A stretch of DNA of 25,680 nucleotides, taken from Anditalea sp035461405. GTDB lineage: Bacteria > Bacteroidota > Bacteroidia > Cytophagales > Cyclobacteriaceae. Made by a program: the position numbers and the translations under genes. Positions 7,178 to 15,309 of the stretch are shown one piece after another; positions within the stretch are counted from its first letter, which is position 1; the number at the start of each line of letters is the position of its first letter. The notes under the pieces were generated by a model. It worked only from the letters and a program-made list of their open reading frames with translations. It searched no databases and was not told the DNA's origin. Where the stretch lies: positions 1 to 25,680 of the forward strand of contig DATHVH010000434.1 of assembly GCA_035461405.1 (NCBI GenBank). The letters run 5' to 3'.

Positions 7178-7461
7178 TATCCTGGTAGTGCTGCTATAAC
7201 CCAAGCGATAAATGAAAGAATGGACATATATATCACATAGGCTGTATTACCAATTTTCTTTAAGGCTACCATCAGGTCACTGTCATCTTCCCGGATATAA
7301 AAGATCCACTTTTCGGCTCTATCTTGGGCATCTTTCTCCACTTTCTGCTTATGGACTAGATCATCTCCCCCTAAAGGTTTGCCACAGTTGTCACAAGGAT
7401 CATCCAGTTTCTGGTTCCAAGTAGACCATTCTCCGCAGTGAGGACATTTTTTTTCTCCCAT
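7177..7461 (-). CDS. Zinc-ribbon protein with C-terminal membrane anchor
   Basis: The 94-residue product has an N-terminal zinc ribbon with two CxxC knuckles: C6-P-H-C9 and C23-D-N-C26, the second followed by GKPL. A charged stretch (residues 35-62) leads to one C-terminal hydrophobic helix (about 72-92, VIYMSILSFIAWVIAALPG). The ribbon should face the cytoplasm if the tail inserts alone. Its stop TAA shares one base with the ATG of the following membrane protein, so the two are probably translated together and may form a complex. Specific function is unknown. Confidence 0.8.
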   Translation of the reverse strand: MGEKKCPHCGEWSTWNQKLDDPCDNCGKPLGGDDLVHKQKVEKDAQDRAEKWIFYIREDDSDLMVALKKIGNTAYVIYMSILSFIAWVIAALPG

Positions 7462-7584
7462 GAAATGTGGATTTAATTTTATTAAACTAAACTATTTTCA
7501 TATTAATTAAGCAATAAACATACCTTTCTAGCTCTAAATTTGATGAACCTTGGACGTGTCTTATTATAAGCATTCTAATTTTCT

Positions 7585-7592
7585 TATCTTTG
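7585..7592 (+). promoter_or_regulatory. Minus-7 box of the m5C methyltransferase gene
   Basis: TATCTTTG is a full TAnnTTTG match 19 bases before the ATG at 7612. The intergenic region 7462-7611 separates divergent genes and must hold both promoters. No good minus-33 TTG is seen at 19-21 bases. Confidence 0.5.
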
Positions 7593-7611
7593 CATTTCAA
7601 AAAAGAAATTC

Positions 7612-8799
7612 ATGAAGCTTCATTCCAATACTGTATACGGCGTAATCAATGCCATAGATGAGATATTTTACAATGGCAAATACGCTGATAAAGTTATTGA
7701 AAAAACTTTGCGGTCTAATCCTAAATGGGGCGCAAGAGACAGAGCTTTTATAGCAGAAAGCGTATATGAAATCGTCAGATGGTGGAGGCTGGTCAATGAA
7801 GTGAGCCCTTCAGATGACCTATTCCATATTTTTGGTACATATTGGTTAATGCAGGGTCACGAGCTTCCTACCTGGAGAGAATTTGAAGGAATAGATCCGG
7901 AGGAAGTAAAAGCGAGATATAAAGCCATTGGTGATAGACCCACTTTACAGTCTATCCCTGATTGGTTGGATGAAATGGGGCAGGAGCTCCTTGGAGATAA
8001 GTGGGACAAGGAACTCAATACCCTTAATGAGCAGGCTCCTGTAGTTATTAGAGTAAATACGCTAAAGACTACCAGAGAAGAACTCATGAATAGGCTTGAA
8101 ACAGAGGGCATCCATACCTATGCGCCAAAAGGATATAAAGATGCATTGGTATTGGGTAAGCGTCAGAACATGTTCAGGTCACCTACCTTCAAAGAAGGAT
8201 TATTTGAAGTACAAGATGCCTCTTCCCAATTAGTGGCAGCTGCGCTAGATGTGGAACCTGGTATGAGGGTGATTGATGCCTGTGCCGGGGCGGGGGGGAA
8301 ATCCCTTCACCTTGCAGCACTTATGGAGAATAAAGGCCGAATCCTTTCGATGGATGTGGAAGAGTGGAAGCTTAAAAATACCAAATTACGAGCAAGAAGA
8401 GCTGGAGTAAGTATTATCGAACCGAAGGTTATAGAGAGTAGCAAGACGATCAAAAGACTTAAGGAATCCGCAGACAGGGTGCTATTAGATGTGCCATGTT
8501 CAGGTTTGGGCGTACTCAAGAGAAACCCGGATACCAAATGGAAGTTGAGTCCAGAGTCTATAGAAAAAGTAATAAGCATACAGCAGGAAATCATCCAAAG
8601 TTATGGGGTGATGCTAAAATCGGGAGGAATTATGGTTTATGCTACCTGCAGTATACTTCCATCAGAAAATAGCCAGCAGGTAGAGAAATTTTTGGCAAGC
8701 GAAAAAGGACAAGGTTTTGAACTTCTGGAGGAGCAAAAGGTATTGGCTCATGAAAGTGGCTTTGATGGGTTTTATATAGCAAAGCTTAAGAAGAAATGA
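7612..8799 (+). CDS. RsmB/NOP-family RNA m5C methyltransferase
   Basis: This enzyme should transfer a methyl group from S-adenosylmethionine to C5 of a cytosine in RNA, most likely 16S rRNA. Residues 1-80 resemble the NusB-like N-terminal region of RsmB-type proteins (NPKWGARDRAFIAESVYEIVRWW). An RNA-binding segment with RVNTLKTTREEL comes next. The SAM motif is DACAGAGGKSLHLA (about 222-235). The two catalytic cysteines are in LLDVPCSGLGVLKRNPD (C296) and YATCSILPSEN (C346); the TC cysteine makes the covalent adduct and the PC cysteine releases it. The length of 395 fits the family. Exact target cannot be read from the sequence, so no symbol is given. A terminator follows at 8855. Confidence 0.92.
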   Translation: MKLHSNTVYGVINAIDEIFYNGKYADKVIEKTLRSNPKWGARDRAFIAESVYEIVRWWRLVNEVSPSDDLFHIFGTYWLMQGHELPTWREFEGIDPEEVKARYKAIGDRPTLQSIPDWLDEMGQELLGDKWDKELNTLNEQAPVVIRVNTLKTTREELMNRLETEGIHTYAPKGYKDALVLGKRQNMFRSPTFKEGLFEVQDASSQLVAAALDVEPGMRVIDACAGAGGKSLHLAALMENKGRILSMDVEEWKLKNTKLRARRAGVSIIEPKVIESSKTIKRLKESADRVLLDVPCSGLGVLKRNPDTKWKLSPESIEKVISIQQEIIQSYGVMLKSGGIMVYATCSILPSENSQQVEKFLASEKGQGFELLEEQKVLAHESGFDGFYIAKLKKK

Positions 8800-8854
8800 T
8801 GAGGAAGAAGTATAAAGTAGGGTATGGAGTAAAAAGTGAAAAGTAAAGTCATGG

Positions 8855-8880
8855 CCATCGGTTTCCGGTGGTTTTTTTTT
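8855..8880 (+). terminator. Intrinsic terminator after the m5C methyltransferase
   Basis: CCATCGG pairs with CCGGTGG (one T-G pair) around a TTT loop and is followed directly by nine T. Orientation and position fit the end of the gene stopping at 8799. Confidence 0.85.
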
Positions 8881-8970
8881 GTTTACTTGGTACTTAGTAG
8901 AAAATAAATCTTCAAAGTATTATGTAAATAAGATCACCGCAAAGGGAAATATTTTTTAGCTGCTTTCGAA

Positions 8971-8997
8971 AAATATAAGTTCTAAATACTTATATTT
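8971..8997 (+). promoter_or_regulatory. Perfect AT-rich inverted repeat before the ABA4-like gene
   Basis: AAATATAAGT (8971-8980) is repeated in perfect inversion as ACTTATATTT (8988-8997) with a 7-base spacer, 19 bases before the ATG at 9017. TATATTTA at 8991-8998, inside the right arm, is one mismatch from the TAnnTTTG minus-7 box. The palindrome could be an operator that overlaps the promoter, or an RNA hairpin in the leader. Confidence 0.45.
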
Positions 8998-9016
8998 ATT
9001 TTAAAGTCAAAAGGTT

Positions 9017-9478
9017 ATGGATATAGAATTAATTTTTTCAATTGCCAGTACTATTGCCTTAATCAGTTGGATTATGCTTTTTATCTTCTATGATAAAACC
9101 TGGATATACCCAATTCTATTATCTGGGGTTCTTGTGTTTTTTGCTATATTATACCTGTATTATATCTCGGTTGGCTTTACAGGTGGAGCCGAAGGAGGTT
9201 TTGGTAGCCTCAAAGAAGTGAGATTGCTTTTTGGGAGTGATCATTCATTACTGGCTGGCTGGATTCATTATCTGGCTTTTGATTTATTTGTTGGGATGTG
9301 GATGTCTCAGGACGCTTTTAAATTAAAGATCAATAGATGGATCTTGCTGCCATGCTTGTTTTTTACTTTTATGATGGGCCCTGTTGGTTTATTGATATAT
9401 CTAACCATAAGGGCTATCAGAGCAGGAAAATTTATCCAATATCCCTTTGCGCGAGAGCCTAAAAAACAGTTGATATAA
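9017..9478 (+). CDS. ABA4-like family membrane protein
   Basis: The 153-residue product has four predicted membrane helices. The motif GWIHYLAFDLFVGMWMSQDA and the C-terminal TFMMGPVGLLIYLTIRAI are hallmarks of the ABA4-like (DUF4281) family. In plants ABA4 is needed to make neoxanthin from violaxanthin; the role of the bacterial homologs is not established as far as I know. The next gene starts 13 bases downstream and also encodes a membrane protein, so the two form an operon. An inverted repeat lies just upstream and may regulate it. Family assignment is firm; a carotenoid-related role here is only inference. Confidence 0.88.
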   Translation: MDIELIFSIASTIALISWIMLFIFYDKTWIYPILLSGVLVFFAILYLYYISVGFTGGAEGGFGSLKEVRLLFGSDHSLLAGWIHYLAFDLFVGMWMSQDAFKLKINRWILLPCLFFTFMMGPVGLLIYLTIRAIRAGKFIQYPFAREPKKQLI

Positions 9479-9491
9479 TGCTATCAAAGAG

Positions 9492-10280
9492 ATGTTAACG
9501 ATCAAAAAAAATGCAGGTGTTGAAATTATCAATGCACTGTTCAGAAAAAATAAGCCTTTAGCCCTATTTGGGGCAGCAAATTTTTTACTGTTAGGATTAC
9601 TGCTTCTATTTTCATTCATAGATGATCGGACCCTTTTGGGTATAAACGTATGGATAAAGCCTATGAAGTTTAGCCTTTCCATTGGAATATTTACCTGGAC
9701 AATGGCATGGCTTTTAGATTATCTTCCGCAAAAAACACATGTAAAAATAATCGCTATATCCATCATAGTCATGCTTGGGATAGAGCAAATTATAATAATA
9801 GGTCAAGCTGCTCAGGGAAAGGCTTCCCATTTTAATATTTCCAGCCCTTTTGATGGGATGCTTTTTAGTATAATGGGTTTTGCTATTGTTATAAACACCC
9901 TTATGGTCCTATGGACGCTGATATTGTTTTTAAAAATAAATGGACTTCCAAAGGGATATCTATGGGGAATAAGATTTGGACTGATGATTGTTTTATTTGC
10001 CAGTTTTGAAGGATTTGTAATGATAGCAAATGGAGGCCATACTGTGGGGGCAGCAGATGGAGAGGAAGGTGTGTTTTTCCTAAATTGGGCCAGAAGGTAT
10101 GGAGACCTTAGAGTTTCTCATTTTCTGGGACTGCATGCCATTCAGGCTTTGCCCTTATTTGCTTGGTTTTTTAGCCGAGACAAAGTTAGTCCAGTAGCTA
10201 TATTTGCCTTAATATATTTTCTGTTGTCAGTTGGGACGCTTTGGCAGGCATTGGCAGGTAAACCTCTCATATGGTTTTAA
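9492..10280 (+). CDS. Conserved multi-pass membrane protein, function unknown
   Basis: The 262-residue product has about seven hydrophobic segments. Conserved-looking polar motifs between them are NVWIKPMKFSLSIGIFTW, EQIIIIGQAAQGKASHFN, ANGGHTVGAADGEEG and RYGDLRVSHFLGLHAIQALPLF. The several histidines in or near the membrane (GGHT, SHF, LHA) could bind metal or haem or form an active site, which is speculation. I do not recognise a named family. It lies 13 bases after the ABA4-like gene on the same strand, so the two are probably co-transcribed and may act together. Confidence 0.8.
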   Translation: MLTIKKNAGVEIINALFRKNKPLALFGAANFLLLGLLLLFSFIDDRTLLGINVWIKPMKFSLSIGIFTWTMAWLLDYLPQKTHVKIIAISIIVMLGIEQIIIIGQAAQGKASHFNISSPFDGMLFSIMGFAIVINTLMVLWTLILFLKINGLPKGYLWGIRFGLMIVLFASFEGFVMIANGGHTVGAADGEEGVFFLNWARRYGDLRVSHFLGLHAIQALPLFAWFFSRDKVSPVAIFALIYFLLSVGTLWQALAGKPLIWF

Positions 10281-10446
10281 TATAACTTTTAAGCATATGC
10301 GGGAAAATGCTAAGGTATGGCCGTAGGGACATCTATCTGAGTATGGTAGACCTGTCGGCTTTGGACTTACTTCTAAATCGAAATCCAAATAATATTCCTC
10401 TTTTATCTCCCAACTCAAATTCTCTTCTAATTAATTTTTTAACCCA

Positions 10447-10478
10447 TTGAATTAGATATGAAAAAGTTTGTATATTTG
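10447..10478 (+). promoter_or_regulatory. Promoter of guaB
   Basis: A TTG at 10447-10449 is followed after 21 bases by TATATTTG (10471-10478), a full TAnnTTTG match. This is the best complete Bacteroidota-type promoter in the window. It predicts a leader of about 25 bases before the ATG at 10512. Confidence 0.65.
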
Positions 10479-10511
10479 ACGGGCAAATAGGGTTACCTAA
10501 CAATATTTGCT

Positions 10512-11990
10512 ATGAATAGAAATTCAGATAAATTTATCTACGAAGCACTTACTTATGATGACGTGCTTCTTGTTCCTGGATACTCCGAAGTACTACCGCG
10601 AGATACCAATACATCCACCCAACTTACGAAAAACATCAGGCTGAACATTCCTTTAGTTTCTGCAGCTATGGATACTGTGACCGAAGCCGAACTTGCCATC
10701 GCTATAGCGTTGGAAGGAGGACTTGGTTTTATCCATAAAAACATGACTATTGAGCAGCAGGCGGCACAAGTTAAAAAAGTGAAGCGTTCTCAAAGCGGAA
10801 TGATACTCGATCCTATCACCCTAAACATAGATGCTAAAGTTCGCGATGCTCAAAACATCATGAACGAATACAGCATCGGTGGCATTCCTGTAGTGGATGG
10901 AGATAGATTTCTAAAAGGTATTATTACCAATAGGGACTTAAGGTTTATTAAGGATCCTAACCGCAATATCAAAGAGATCATGACTGTGGATAACCTGATC
11001 ACTGCCAAAGGTGGTATCACTTTGGAAGAGGCAGAGGAAATACTCCAGGAATATAAAATAGAAAAATTACCCATCATAGATGAAGAAAATCATCTTTTAG
11101 GTTTGATTACCTATAAGGATATTCTTAAAAGAAAAGATAAACCCAATGCCTGTAAAGATGAGTACGGCAGATTGAGGGTGGGAGCCGCTGTGGGTGTTAC
11201 TGTCGATATCGCTGATAGAGTAGAGGCTTTAAAGAATGCCGGGGTCGATGTCATCAGTATCGATACAGCTCATGGACACTCTAAAGGAGTGATTGACATC
11301 CTTAAAAAGATCAAAAGCCTTTTTCCTGACCTCGATGTAATCGTCGGCAATATAGCTACTCCCGAAGCTGCAAAAGCTTTGGCCGAGGCTGGTGCTGATG
11401 CCGTGAAAGTAGGTGTGGGACCAGGAAGTATCTGTACCACCCGAGTGATAGCTGGGGTAGGGGTACCACAATTATCTGCTGTATATGAATGTGCCGAAGC
11501 CCTAAAAGGCACGTATGTCTCTGTCATAGCAGATGGCGGTATTAGATATTCCGGTGATGTAGTGAAAGCTATAGCAGCAGGAGCTGATTCTATTATGGTG
11601 GGATCCTTATTGGCAGGAACTGACGAGGCTCCGGGCGAAATGATTATTTTTGAAGGTAGAAAATTCAAATCTTATCGTGGAATGGGATCCTTGGAAGCTA
11701 TGGAATCCGGATCCAAAGATCGCTATTTCCAGGATGCCGAAGAAAATGTCAAAAAACTCGTACCGGAAGGTATAGTAGGACGTGTAGCATTTAAAGGATT
11801 GGTGGCAGAGGTTCTTTACCAATTAGTAGGGGGACTTCAGGCAGGAATGGGATACTGCGGCACCAAGACGATCGAAGATCTTCAAAAAGACGGTAAGTTT
11901 GTTAAGATTACAGCTGCCGGTGTACGGGAGTCACATCCGCACGATATCAATATAACCAGAGAGGCGCCTAATTATAGCGCTAAGATGTAA
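10512..11990 (+). CDS. guaB: Inosine-5'-monophosphate dehydrogenase
   Basis: GuaB oxidises IMP to XMP with NAD+, the first committed step of GMP synthesis. The 492-residue length is typical. The N-terminal LTYDDVLLVPGYSEVLP and PLVSAAMDTVTE start the TIM barrel. A pair of CBS domains is inserted (about 95-205, with two LxGxIT elements). The barrel resumes with IDTAHGHSKGV. The catalytic loop GVGPGSICTTR carries Cys308. The phosphate-binding region VIADGGIRYSGD, the flap with YRGMGSLEAM and the C-terminal TAAGVRESHPHDI are all present. No defect is seen. It has its own promoter upstream; a strong hairpin lies about 100 bases after its stop. Confidence 0.98.
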   Translation: MNRNSDKFIYEALTYDDVLLVPGYSEVLPRDTNTSTQLTKNIRLNIPLVSAAMDTVTEAELAIAIALEGGLGFIHKNMTIEQQAAQVKKVKRSQSGMILDPITLNIDAKVRDAQNIMNEYSIGGIPVVDGDRFLKGIITNRDLRFIKDPNRNIKEIMTVDNLITAKGGITLEEAEEILQEYKIEKLPIIDEENHLLGLITYKDILKRKDKPNACKDEYGRLRVGAAVGVTVDIADRVEALKNAGVDVISIDTAHGHSKGVIDILKKIKSLFPDLDVIVGNIATPEAAKALAEAGADAVKVGVGPGSICTTRVIAGVGVPQLSAVYECAEALKGTYVSVIADGGIRYSGDVVKAIAAGADSIMVGSLLAGTDEAPGEMIIFEGRKFKSYRGMGSLEAMESGSKDRYFQDAEENVKKLVPEGIVGRVAFKGLVAEVLYQLVGGLQAGMGYCGTKTIEDLQKDGKFVKITAAGVRESHPHDINITREAPNYSAKM

Positions 11991-11994
11991 GGAG

Positions 11995-12085
11995 GTCGAC
12001 AGTCGAAATAGTATCAAGTATTAAGATATTAGTATCAAGTCAGAAAATGCTATATACTAGTAAATACCATATACCAAATACCATA
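11995..12085. repeat. Short word-like repeats after guaB
   Basis: This stretch is built of short repeated words. GTCGAC (11995-12000) runs into AGTCGA. AGTATCAAGT occurs exactly at 12010-12019 and 12031-12040. AAATACCATA occurs exactly at 12062-12071 and 12076-12085. It has no coding potential. Similar patchwork lies in other gene-free stretches of the window. Confidence 0.6.
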
Positions 12086-12089
12086 AAGA

Positions 12090-12120
12090 TAGTCCACGGT
12101 CGATAATCGACCGTGGACTA
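12090..12120 (+). terminator. Long perfect hairpin between guaB and the LOG gene
   Basis: TAGTCCACGGTCGA (12090-12103) and TCGACCGTGGACTA (12107-12120) are perfect inverted copies of 14 bases around the loop TAA. No T run follows on either side, so it is not a classic terminator, although it may still end guaB transcripts or stabilise their 3' ends. It lies 19 bases before the next ATG and could also affect translation or be a repetitive palindrome. Confidence 0.55.
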
Positions 12121-12139
12121 TTAACTATAATTCCATACT

Positions 12140-12736
12140 ATGAAAAAAGTAACAGTATACTGCGGGTCAAATAAAGGCAAGAATCCCATTTACGAAGCCG
12201 GAGCTAAGGCATTGGCTAAAGAAATGATCAATAGAGATCTGGCCCTCGTGTATGGTGCCGGCAATGTGGGTTTGATGGGTATAATCGCTGATGAGATGCT
12301 TACAGCACACAAAACTGTCTATGGTATCATCCCCCAGAAATTAGTGGATATCGAAGTGGCCCATATTGGCTGTACCGAACTTACTGTAGTAGAGACCATG
12401 CGGGACCGTAAATGGCTCATGGCTGAGAAAGGAGATGGATTTATAGCCATGCCTGGTGGCATTGGGACCTTTGAGGAGCTCTTTGAGATCATGACTTTAA
12501 ATCAATTAGGATATATCACTAAGCCACTAGCACTTTTTAATGTTGCTGGTTATTATGATAAACTGCTCACATTTTTACAATTTGCTGTTGAGGAGGGATT
12601 TTTAAAGCAAGCTCAACTGGATTTAATCATTGTTTCAGATAACGCTGTGGAGTTATTGGATAAAATGATTGATTACAGACCTGCCTATGTAGAGAAATGG
12701 GAGGATCTAGATTTTGTAAATAAAAGAGCCGTTTAA
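12140..12736 (+). CDS. LOG-family (TIGR00730) nucleotide 5'-monophosphate phosphoribohydrolase
   Basis: Members of this Rossmann-fold family release the base from nucleoside 5'-monophosphates, including cytokinin ribotides in plants. Bacterial members are often given the putative cytokinin-activating name, though their physiological substrate is frequently unclear. The 198-residue product begins VTVYCGSNKGKNPIY. It carries the two signature motifs ETMRDRK (about 85-91) and PGGIGTFEE (105-113), which hold the substrate-binding and catalytic Arg and Glu residues. Length and motifs are normal. It follows guaB, so a link to nucleotide metabolism is plausible, but a hairpin separates them. Confidence 0.93.
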   Translation: MKKVTVYCGSNKGKNPIYEAGAKALAKEMINRDLALVYGAGNVGLMGIIADEMLTAHKTVYGIIPQKLVDIEVAHIGCTELTVVETMRDRKWLMAEKGDGFIAMPGGIGTFEELFEIMTLNQLGYITKPLALFNVAGYYDKLLTFLQFAVEEGFLKQAQLDLIIVSDNAVELLDKMIDYRPAYVEKWEDLDFVNKRAV

Positions 12737-12808
12737 TTTGAAATAAAAATTTCCAATATACCTCTCTGCTCTCGGCAGGTCGTTATTCTACATCACAATA
12801 AACTTAAT

Positions 12809-15241
12809 ATGCGCTTAAGGGAAATATCCTTCTTATTGGTAATGATCATGCTTTTGGTAAACAGTTCAAATGCTCAAGTGCGAGTGGTTACCGAATTGGA
12901 TGAAAATTGGAAATTTTTTAAAGGCAAAAATGATCAAGCCTATCAAAAAGACTTCGATGATAAAAATTGGGAAAGTGTCACTGTTCCTCATGATTGGGCT
13001 ATATATGGGCCTTTTGATAAGGAAATAGATAAGCAGGTCGTTGCTATAGAGCAAAACCAAGAGAAGGTACCCACAGAAAAAACTGGTAGGACTGGGGCGC
13101 TGCCTTATATTGGGGAAGGGTGGTATCGAAATCACTTCAACTTACCCCATTTTAAGGAGGGGCAGAAAGTTTTATTGCTTTTCGAAGGAGCGATGAGTGA
13201 GCCAAAGGTTTATTTGAATGGTGAAAAAGTAGGAGAGTGGAATTATGGATATAACTATTTTTATTTTGATGTAACTGATCAATATGTAGGAGGAGAACAA
13301 AACACTTTAGCGGTACACTTGAGTAATCTTGGACTTTCTTCCCGATGGTATCCAGGTGCGGGATTATATAGAAAAGTAAGTGTAATAGTTAAGAACGAAG
13401 AGAGCATAGACCAGTGGGGAACCTACATCACCACGCCTCTGGTAAGTGAAGAACTGGCCAAAGTAAATATAAAAACAAAAGCTTCAGGGGAATCAATAAA
13501 ACTTTTGACACATATACTAGATGCACAAGGAGATACGGTAGCTTCCCAGGAATCTAATACACCTTTTTTAAAAGAGTTTGATCAGAATATAGCGGTGGAA
13601 AATCCAAATTTATGGAGCCCAGAAAACCCATATCTCTATCAAGCAGTATCACAAGTTTATGTAGGCAACGAACTTAAGGACGAAGTAACTACTCGCTTTG
13701 GGATAAGGTCTATCAAATATGAACCTAATAAGGGCTTTAGCCTTAATGGGGAAGTTCGCAAATTCAAAGGGGTATGTTTGCACCATGATTTAGGACCATT
13801 AGGCACTGCTATCAATAAAGCTGCATTGCGTAGACAAATGGTCATATTAAAAGACCTCGGGGTAGATGCCATTCGGAGTGCACACAATATGCCTTCACTT
13901 GAGCAACTGGAATTAGCCGATGAAATGGGTTTTATGTTCGTAGCAGAAAGTTTCGATGAATGGGCCAAGCCAAAAGTAAAGAATGGTTATAACCGATTTT
14001 TTGAAACCGATGCAGAAAAAGATGTCGTAAATCTAGTTCACGCTACTAGAAATCATCCCAGTATCGTAATGTGGAGCTCTGGGAATGAAGTGCCAGACCA
14101 GTGGGGTGCTGAAGGGGTAAAGCGAGCTAAATGGCTTCAGGAAATATTTCATCGTGAAGATGGCACCCGTCCGGTCACTGTCGGTATGGACCAGGTAAAA
14201 GCTACTATGGAGTCAGGGTTTGGTGCCGTTCTAGATGTTCCGGGATTAAACTATCGTACCCATTTGTACGAAGAAGCATTTGAAAAATTCCCGCAAGGGT
14301 TTATCCTTGGTTCCGAAACAGCATCTACTGTAAGCTCTCGAGGGATATATAAATTTCCGGTAGAGAAAGCTATTGAAAAGCAGTATGAAGATTTACAAAG
14401 TTCCTCTTATGACCTAGAGTACTGTAGCTGGTCAAATCTACCTGAGGATGATTTTATACTTCAGGATGATAAACCATGGGTGATCGGAGAGTTTGTTTGG
14501 ACAGGTTTTGACTACCTCGGGGAGCCTACTCCTTATGATGACAAATGGCCTTCTCGAAGCTCCTATTTTGGGATTAGCGATCTGGCGGGTCTTCCTAAGG
14601 ACCGCTTTTACTTATACCGTAGCCGATGGAATACTGAGGATGAAACCTTACACATTCTTCCCCACTGGAACTGGGAAGGTAAAGAAGGAGAAAATATTCC
14701 TGTATTCGTTTATACCAGCTATGACAGTGCAGAGCTTTTTGTGAATGGCAAAAGTATGGGCATCCAGAAGAAGCACCATGAAACGCCCCAGACCAGATAC
14801 CGCCTGATGTGGATGGATGTAAACTATGAGCCAGGAACAGTCAAAGTGGTAGCATACGGAAAAGACGGGCAGCCGGCTGCCGAAAAATCCATGCAAACCG
14901 CAGGAAAGGCGCATCAGATTATAATGGAAGCAGACAGAACTACTATTGAAGCAGATGGAAAGGATATTTCTTTTGTAACAGTTTCTGTTGTGGATAAAAG
15001 GGGTATTCCAGTACCTACCGCTACCGATCAGCTTAAATTTAAAGTGAGAGGGAAAGGCCAGTATAGAGCGGCCAGTAATGGAGACGCTACCTCATTGGAA
15101 ATGTTCCACTTGCCTACCATGAAGCTCTTTAGCGGGAAACTTGTGGTCCTGGTACAGTCCACTATCGAGCCAGGTGATATAGAATTAACTGTCAACGGAA
15201 GAAATTTGAAAGCTGGGAAGATAAAGTTGAAGTCTGAGTAA
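12809..15241 (+). CDS. Exported GH2-family beta-galactosidase
   Basis: This 810-residue glycoside hydrolase family 2 enzyme should hydrolyse terminal beta-galactosides or a related beta-glycoside. A signal peptide (residues 1-22, ending SSNAQ) sends it to the periplasm. Next come the sugar-binding jelly roll (W34 to about 195, with VPHDWAIYGPF and GWYRNHF), the immunoglobulin-like domain (to about 297), and the TIM barrel beginning at FSLNGEVRKFKGVCLHHD. The acid/base is E427 in MWSSGNEVPD and the nucleophile is probably E503 in LGSETAS; IGEFVWTGFDYLGEPTPY follows. The C-terminal beta domains (from about 640) resemble DUF4982 and the GH2 C5 domain. No SusCD pair is nearby, so the substrate is uncertain. 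Confidence 0.92.
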   Translation: MRLREISFLLVMIMLLVNSSNAQVRVVTELDENWKFFKGKNDQAYQKDFDDKNWESVTVPHDWAIYGPFDKEIDKQVVAIEQNQEKVPTEKTGRTGALPYIGEGWYRNHFNLPHFKEGQKVLLLFEGAMSEPKVYLNGEKVGEWNYGYNYFYFDVTDQYVGGEQNTLAVHLSNLGLSSRWYPGAGLYRKVSVIVKNEESIDQWGTYITTPLVSEELAKVNIKTKASGESIKLLTHILDAQGDTVASQESNTPFLKEFDQNIAVENPNLWSPENPYLYQAVSQVYVGNELKDEVTTRFGIRSIKYEPNKGFSLNGEVRKFKGVCLHHDLGPLGTAINKAALRRQMVILKDLGVDAIRSAHNMPSLEQLELADEMGFMFVAESFDEWAKPKVKNGYNRFFETDAEKDVVNLVHATRNHPSIVMWSSGNEVPDQWGAEGVKRAKWLQEIFHREDGTRPVTVGMDQVKATMESGFGAVLDVPGLNYRTHLYEEAFEKFPQGFILGSETASTVSSRGIYKFPVEKAIEKQYEDLQSSSYDLEYCSWSNLPEDDFILQDDKPWVIGEFVWTGFDYLGEPTPYDDKWPSRSSYFGISDLAGLPKDRFYLYRSRWNTEDETLHILPHWNWEGKEGENIPVFVYTSYDSAELFVNGKSMGIQKKHHETPQTRYRLMWMDVNYEPGTVKVVAYGKDGQPAAEKSMQTAGKAHQIIMEADRTTIEADGKDISFVTVSVVDKRGIPVPTATDQLKFKVRGKGQYRAASNGDATSLEMFHLPTMKLFSGKLVVLVQSTIEPGDIELTVNGRNLKAGKIKLKSE

Positions 15242-15251
15242 AATAAGGTTT

Positions 15252-15309
15252 ACCACAGAGAGCACGGAGAACACAGAGCTTTAGTAAGATTTAATAGCCC
15301 TTATGTGGT
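15252..15309. repeat. CACAGAG-type intergenic repeat, copy 1
   Basis: The element starts ACCACAGAGAGCACGGAG, contains a further ACACAGAG, and ends in TGTGGT, so the ends ACCACA and TGTGGT are inverted copies. The same words occur at 24159-24344. It lies directly after the beta-galactosidase stop and has no coding potential. Confidence 0.6.

Noticed and set aside
11270..11668. Open frame antisense to guaB
   Set aside because: Lies wholly within a strongly conserved gene and shows no family features.
12090..12120. Mobile element end or attachment site
   Set aside because: The palindrome stands alone, with no integrase, tRNA gene or second copy in the window.
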